DNA from: Fibrobacter sp.
Lineage (GTDB): Bacteria; Fibrobacterota; Fibrobacteria; Fibrobacterales; Fibrobacteraceae
NCBI GenBank assembly: GCA_017642335.1
Contig: JAGCPF010000046.1
Coordinates: forward strand, 1-64,000
Direction: 5' to 3'
DNA: 64,000 bases
The translations under genes and the position numbers were made by a program. Shown here in pieces: positions 61,315-64,000 of this stretch (the stretch's first letter is position 1; the number at the start of each line of letters is the position of its first letter). The notes beneath the pieces were generated by a model that saw only the letters and a program-made list of their open reading frames with translations, had not been told where the DNA came from and did not search any database.

Positions 61315-61821
61315 TTACCGGTCTTCCACTCCTACCCAGTAGCGGAGTCGCCCTTTTACATGGAGTGAACCGGTTTGGTTCTCGCAGTCCCCCTTGCGGC
61401 AATCCTGGAAACGGAGGTCTATGTCTGCCGTCCAGATGGTATCGTTGTCCTTTTGGTCGAATTTGACGATGTTGGAATCGCCCATGAGGTACCCCTTTTC
61501 GGACCTTTCGGCGATCATCCAGCTGTATGTCGGGTCGGCACTGTTGGCGCCGAGTGTCGGGCGGTTCACGACGATGGAAAACTGGTCGCCGCGACTGCTT
61601 TCTTTCAATCGCGTTTGTAGCTGGAAGTAACTACGTCCGTAATCGGGACGAACGACATCGTCTGCGTCCAGTTCTATAGTGTATGACTTCCCGCCATCGA
61701 TGCTGTATTTCAGGTATCCGCCGCCCTTGACTTCCCAGCTGTCGTTGATGTCGGAACAGCCGAGCAGAAGGGCGAAAGAGGATATTGCGGATAAATTTTT
61801 CACGAGGGAATGCATATCCAT
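61315..61821 (-). CDS. Lipoprotein of unknown function
   Basis: 168 residues. Hydrophobic signal with lipobox LLLGC (Cys22). The mature part is beta-rich (GGYLKYSIDGGKSYTIELDAD, TIWTADIDLRFQDC) with a late CRKGDC pair and resembles an all-beta sandwich; no family recognised. Starts at 61821 or 61815 (both ATG), no clear ribosome site. It is divergent from the PPTase gene with 23 bp between starts, so the promoters overlap. Confidence 0.78.
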   Translation of the reverse strand: MDMHSLVKNLSAISSFALLLGCSDINDSWEVKGGGYLKYSIDGGKSYTIELDADDVVRPDYGRSYFQLQTRLKESSRGDQFSIVVNRPTLGANSADPTYSWMIAERSEKGYLMGDSNIVKFDQKDNDTIWTADIDLRFQDCRKGDCENQTGSLHVKGRLRYWVGVEDR

Positions 61822-61832
61822 AAAGTAGAAAT

Positions 61833-61840
61833 TATCTTTG
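61833..61840 (+). promoter_or_regulatory. TATCTTTG box of the PPTase gene
   Basis: Exact TAnnTTTG match four bases before the ATG at 61845. The transcript would begin at or inside the start codon. Confidence 0.4.
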
Positions 61841-61844
61841 GAGT

Positions 61845-62408
61845 ATGATTTCGCCGACGACCAAAATACTCACCCCCTGCGGGGAGGTCTTTATCACCTT
61901 GTTTCCCAAGGCTGGGAAACTTGGCCACCGCGAGCGCATTTTCCGGATACTCTCCAATGCTTGCGGGAAGACGGTTTCTGAAGGGGACATGGTCGTCAAT
62001 GCCGACTACCCGCGGCCTTTTTTCCCGGAGCAGGACTTTGATGCCAATTGGACGCATTCCGGCGACATATGCGCACTGGCCTATTCCTTCGACGCCATGG
62101 TCGGGCTGGACCTGGAGTTCTTCCGCAGGAATCGCCAGTCGCTTGCCGAGAGGTTCTTCTGCGAAGAGGAAGTGCTGCACTTGCGCAACGTCCCCCAGTT
62201 CGACAAGGAGTTCTTCCGCCTGTGGTGCAGGAAGGAAGCCTATTACAAGTGCCACGGCGGGGACTTCTTTGCCGGGTCGCTCCGCCGATCCATGTTGCCC
62301 GACGTCATTGACAGCGTCTACCTGCAAGACCTGCACGCGCCAAGACTCGCCCCGGAGCTGATCGGGACGGAAGACGTGGCGATGTGCCTGGCTGTGGAGC
62401 TGGCCTAG
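61845..62408 (+). CDS. 4'-phosphopantetheinyl transferase (Sfp type)
   Basis: 187 residues. Activates carrier proteins by moving phosphopantetheine from CoA to the DSL serine. Core motifs: NWTHSGD (P1-like region), VGLDLEFF (GxDxE metal site) and WCRKEAYYK (WxxKEAxxK), spaced as in the AcpT/Sfp family. No AcpS-type gene is seen in the window, so this may be the enzyme acting on acpP at 48094; that is inference. It overlaps the stop of the following minus-strand gene by 4 bp. Confidence 0.92.
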   Translation: MISPTTKILTPCGEVFITLFPKAGKLGHRERIFRILSNACGKTVSEGDMVVNADYPRPFFPEQDFDANWTHSGDICALAYSFDAMVGLDLEFFRRNRQSLAERFFCEEEVLHLRNVPQFDKEFFRLWCRKEAYYKCHGGDFFAGSLRRSMLPDVIDSVYLQDLHAPRLAPELIGTEDVAMCLAVELA

Positions 62409-62848
62409 TTTATTTTTGCGTCGTCTGTTTCGGGCGCCTGCGGCTTTGCCTGGGGCGGTTCCAGAATGTACAGCGGGAGCACGGCGAGTTCCTCGTCGTC
62501 GACGAAGAAACGCACCATGTACTTGTCCGGCCTCTGGATTTGCAGGCGCTGCATGTTGAGAATCATGTTGACTGCCGCGGTGTCAAATCCCGCAATGACG
62601 GGTTCGAGCGGAAGGTTCGATTCCATGTTGGGCACGATGGGCTTGCCGCAAACGTCCTCGATGGAAAGGCGGACTTTGTGCATACCCGCCTCGGAACGCT
62701 GGTAGCGGACGCGGAAAACCGCAGAACACTGCGGAATGACTAGGGGGAATTTCGCAAAGATCCTGTCAAAAGCTCCCAAGATATTCAAACGACCGCCGGC
62801 GCCGTTGGCTGTGGCTGCATCGCAAATGGCTGCAATTTCGATATTCAT
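62405..62848 (-). CDS. DUF6941-like protein of unknown function
   Basis: 147 residues. The opening AAICDAATANGAGGRLNILGAFDRIFA fits the pattern of the small DUF6941 family (a beta-sandwich of unknown role). The middle has strand-like FRVRYQR and KVRLSIED; the C-terminal 18 residues are Pro-rich and disordered. No signal peptide. It follows the truncated gene on the minus strand with 10 bases between them and may belong to its operon. Confidence 0.75.
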   Translation of the reverse strand: MNIEIAAICDAATANGAGGRLNILGAFDRIFAKFPLVIPQCSAVFRVRYQRSEAGMHKVRLSIEDVCGKPIVPNMESNLPLEPVIAGFDTAAVNMILNMQRLQIQRPDKYMVRFFVDDEELAVLPLYILEPPQAKPQAPETDDAKIN

Positions 62849-62858
62849 TAGATTCCTT

Positions 62859-64000
62859 TTACTTGTCGTTGACTGCCCAGTTCTTTGCCACGTACTTCAT
62901 GACGATGGGGCCGAAGTTGTTGCCTCCTCCGGAGCCGTTTTCCCAGGCGAGCATCGAAACGAATACGTCGCCGTTGTCGCCGATGGCGATGTTCGGGTGT
63001 GAACCGCGCAGATAGTAGTTGTTCCTGTTGAAGAATTCAATCTTGAAGTAGGGAAGTTCGTTTTCTCCGAACAGTTTCCATTTGGAGGTTCCTTGCTGGA
63101 ACACGTGGCTCTGTGCGGAGGAGTGCCTGTCGGCGTCGTCGAAGGTTACGTACATCTGGCCGGACCTCGCCGCCACGCGGATTCTGTAGGCGAATCGTTC
63201 AGCCATCGGCTTCCCGAATATTTCGTCCTTCTTCCACGATACGTTGTCGCTGTTGAGGGTTCCCTTGTAGACGTACGGTCCGTATTTTTCCACCCTGCGG
63301 CTCAAGAAGGCGAGGTAAGCCGTGTTCGTCGACTTGTCGATGTCGAGGTTGACCATGTTGATACTGTCGGCGACGCTCTTGTCTACGGCTTTATTGTTGT
63401 TGTTTTCGTACAGGGCGTAGAATCCGGAATACCTCTTGGTCGTGTCGACATACACGGCGACCCACTTGCTGTTGCTTGCTGCCGCACCGGTGATGCTTCG
63501 GCAAGGCTTGTCGCTGATCTTGTGCGAATTCCAGCTGCTGGAGTATGTCGCGTAGTAGGGCTTCTTGCTTGCGGAATCCAGATAAAGGACGAACGGGTTG
63601 CCGGATTGGATCGTCAGGTGGAAGGACGATGTGTCGGCTTTGAGCGTGCCGATGTTGCTCCAAGCGCTTGTCCCGTTGGACGAGTAGATGGTCAGGTGCT
63701 TGTCCGCCGTCATTACGCCCATGTATATGTTGTTTTCGTGGTTCGCGAGCTGGACCTTGGTAATGTTGGCCGTCGTGCTCACGGCTCCACCGAGGTTCTT
63801 CCAGCTGGATCCGTTCAGGTAGGCAGTCTGGACGCTCTTGACATCCTTGAGGTAGGCGACATAGGGCGTGCTGTGCAGCGTGGTGAGTGCGGGGGCCACG
63901 GCAATATTGCTCTTCGCGATCACGGTGTCGCCGCTCGGGGCGAGGTTCTTCCATGCCTTGCGGAAATAGACTTTCCTGGACTTGATGGTGCCGCTATGGC
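62859..64000 (-). CDS. Repeat protein, probably beta-propeller-like, 5' end outside the window
   Basis: The frame stays open to the window edge, so at least 380 C-terminal codons are present and the start is missing. A repeated pattern of about 50 residues appears: WKNLAPSG...TVIAKSNIAVAP, then WKNLGGAVSTTANITKVQ, then WSNIGTLKADTSSFHLT, each with a SNxxVxYLD or xxxIYMG strand. This WxNLG repeat plus strands suggests a propeller of unknown ligand. The final part (FKIEFFNRNNYYLRGSHPNIAIG) is less repetitive. Apparent internal GTG starts such as 63923 lack ribosome sites and are not used. Probably secreted. Confidence 0.75.
   Translation of the reverse strand, partial: HSGTIKSRKVYFRKAWKNLAPSGDTVIAKSNIAVAPALTTLHSTPYVAYLKDVKSVQTAYLNGSSWKNLGGAVSTTANITKVQLANHENNIYMGVMTADKHLTIYSSNGTSAWSNIGTLKADTSSFHLTIQSGNPFVLYLDSASKKPYYATYSSSWNSHKISDKPCRSITGAAASNSKWVAVYVDTTKRYSGFYALYENNNNKAVDKSVADSINMVNLDIDKSTNTAYLAFLSRRVEKYGPYVYKGTLNSDNVSWKKDEIFGKPMAERFAYRIRVAARSGQMYVTFDDADRHSSAQSHVFQQGTSKWKLFGENELPYFKIEFFNRNNYYLRGSHPNIAIGDNGDVFVSMLAWENGSGGGNNFGPIVMKYVAKNWAVNDK

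Overview
The window looks like a chromosomal segment of a Fibrobacter species (phylum Fibrobacterota, FCB group). The evidence is protein content: a very large fibro-slime protein, several exported proteins that end in type IX secretion-like sorting tails (a beta-strand motif followed by a basic residue at the C-terminus), lipoproteins with long serine or acidic linkers, a GH5 plant-polysaccharide hydrolase, and six or more genes preceded by a Bacteroidota-type TAnnTTTG box. There is one tRNA gene (Val-GAC) and no rRNA or CRISPR array. The assignment rests on protein features read by eye, not on a database search.

Layout. 1-303: right end of an IS200-type insertion sequence. 305-3.3 kb: GH5 hydrolase and aldose epimerase (minus strand). 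3.4-6.3 kb: lipoprotein, mnmE and a GRP/DMT-type sugar transporter. 6.3-11.7 kb: unknown cytosolic protein, NAT/transglutaminase-like enzyme, lipoprotein, MATE exporter and an FHA-GGDEF cyclase. 12-17.2 kb: fibro-slime protein and a SPOR protein. 17.3-23.5 kb: a giant DUF4011/helicase/nuclease/DUF3320-type protein with degenerate ATPase motifs, gluQRS, an exported protein and a DnaQ-like exonuclease. 23.8-28.6 kb: minus-strand unit of GT2 glycosyltransferase, topB and GH3. 28.8-31.8 kb: three lipoproteins. 32-33.7 kb: yceD-rpmF-plsX. 34.3-46 kb: a Cys-rich repeat protein and two tandem giant von Willebrand A surface proteins. 46.2-49.3 kb: fabD-fabG-acpP, then rnc. 49.5-59.2 kb: a peptide-type solute-binding lipoprotein and two secreted T9SS-like proteins that share a C-terminal module. 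59.3-64 kb: DASS transporter, tRNA-Val, lipoprotein, phosphopantetheinyl transferase, a DUF6941-like protein and a truncated repeat protein. Fatty-acid synthesis (plsX, fabD, fabG, acpP, plus the PPTase that may activate ACP) is thus spread on both sides of a block of surface proteins.

The most unusual content is repetitive DNA. (1) Degenerate 7-bp tandem tracts occur between genes and also in frame inside mnmE and the NAT-like gene; a related palindromic insert lies inside gluQRS. (2) Seven copies of a 40-41 bp element, TTACATACTA...TAGTATGTAA, lie in two arrays near 8.5-8.75 and 51.4-51.7 kb; the second has an 83-85 bp pitch. (3) A TTGTCATT...GCAATCTCC repeat family occurs singly, as a 127-bp composite in two places, and as a 48-bp tandem triplet. 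A second theme is promoters: many genes have a TAnnTT(TG) box only 4-11 nt from the start codon, which suggests leaderless or nearly leaderless mRNAs.
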